Of a DNA stretch of 64,000 nt, positions 63,835-64,000 are shown one piece after another. The translations under genes and the position numbers were made by a program. The stretch is from NCBI RefSeq assembly GCF_013393945.1, contig NZ_CP040297.1, forward strand, positions 5,240,001 through 5,304,000. The letters run 5' to 3'. Position 1 is the stretch's first letter, and each line of letters opens with the position of its first letter. The notes beneath the pieces are model-generated. The model was not told where the DNA came from and ran no database searches. It worked only from the letters and a program-made list of their open reading frames with translations. The stretch is from Nostoc sp. TCL26-01 (lineage in GTDB: Bacteria; Cyanobacteriota; Cyanobacteriia; Cyanobacteriales; Nostocaceae).

Positions 63835-64000
63835 ATGTTATCTAAAAGAATCTTACCTTGTTTAGATGTGAAGGCGGGAAGGGTTGTAAAAGGAGTTAAT
63901 TTTGTCAACCTGAAAGATGCTGGTGATCCTGTGGAATTGGCTAAGGTTTACAACGAGGCTGGGGCTGATGAGTTAGTGTTTCTGGATATTACAGCTACTC
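63835..64000 (+). CDS. hisF: Imidazole glycerol phosphate synthase subunit HisF, N-terminal part
   Basis: The ATG at 63835 opens MLSKRILPCLDVKAGRVVKG and continues VNFVNLKDAGDPVELA to the window edge, 55 codons. ILPCLDVKAGRVVKG is the HisF start with the catalytic aspartate. AGGAG lies about 13 bases upstream. HisF is the cyclase of histidine synthesis. Confidence 0.95.
   Translation, partial: MLSKRILPCLDVKAGRVVKGVNFVNLKDAGDPVELAKVYNEAGADELVFLDITAT

Noticed and set aside
1..64000. CRISPR array
   Set aside because: All tandem repeats are contiguous 7-8 mers or longer duplications; none shows regular 30-40 base unique spacers, and no cas gene is present.
1..64000. tRNA or rRNA genes
   Set aside because: No T-loop GGTTCGAATCC-type sequence with a matching acceptor stem was found in any intergenic region by eye; a tRNA scan would settle it.

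Overview
The window is chromosomal DNA from a filamentous cyanobacterium of the Nostoc/Anabaena type. Evidence: a Cph1-type phytochrome with its response regulator, Psb28-family, Ycf46-like, Ycf66-like and high-light-inducible proteins, a group 1 cyanobacterial SigA, the three-subunit proton-translocating transhydrogenase, frequent HIP1 octamers (GCGATCGC), and many short heptamer/octamer repeat arrays between genes. Assignment is from gene content and repeat style; no database search was possible.

Layout. 0-9.2 kb: end of an exported pentapeptide-type gene, a hybrid histidine kinase, phytochrome plus response regulator, an APC-family permease, a small unknown gene, and miaA with an SGNH hydrolase. 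9.3-16.4 kb: gyrB, a fasciclin lipoprotein and sigA, with a complete 1173-bp insertion sequence (matching ends, 8-bp target duplication) in the long sigA upstream region. 16.5-23.5 kb: a Hlip gene, dprA behind a lone VapB-like antitoxin, a CreD-like membrane protein, then an accessory stretch with MazE/MazF, two small hydrophobic peptides and a DUF1778/GNAT toxin pair. 23.6-33.2 kb: an exported beta-helix protein, thiE and thiS, a glycosyltransferase, a DUF1517 protein, a MITE-like element, an SH3 protein and a Ycf46-like AAA ATPase.

33.4-42.8 kb: the conserved rpmH-rnpA-PH domain-yidC-khpB(jag)-yceD cluster on the minus strand, a PEP-CTERM protein, a DUF2808 protein, and the pntAA-pntAB-pntB operon. 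42.9-46.9 kb is a worn accessory region: an HNH endonuclease next to a decapitated VapC toxin, an intact RHH-like antitoxin, an antitoxin-like gene broken by a 21-nt repeat, DUF29 and Uma2 genes, and fragments of DUF4351 and PIN genes. 46.9-64 kb: a five-repeat peptidoglycan-binding protein, sbcC, a TnpB remnant with a duplicated 3' end, psb28, a beta-lactamase-fold protein, a retropepsin-like pair, trmJ-like, nth, rseP, radC, Ycf66, gnd, a TPR protein, ruvB and the start of hisF.

Housekeeping functions covered are light sensing, transcription initiation, DNA topology and repair (gyrB, nth, ruvB, sbcC, radC, dprA), membrane protein insertion, tRNA processing, thiamine synthesis and NADPH supply (pnt, gnd). 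The most unusual material is accessory: a MazF with a 35-40 residue insertion in the loop near its active site, toxin-antitoxin loci being eroded by nuclease and repeat insertion, a retropepsin/small-protein gene pair, and several dispersed repeat families, including a near-identical 154-bp inverted pair about 14.5 kb apart.
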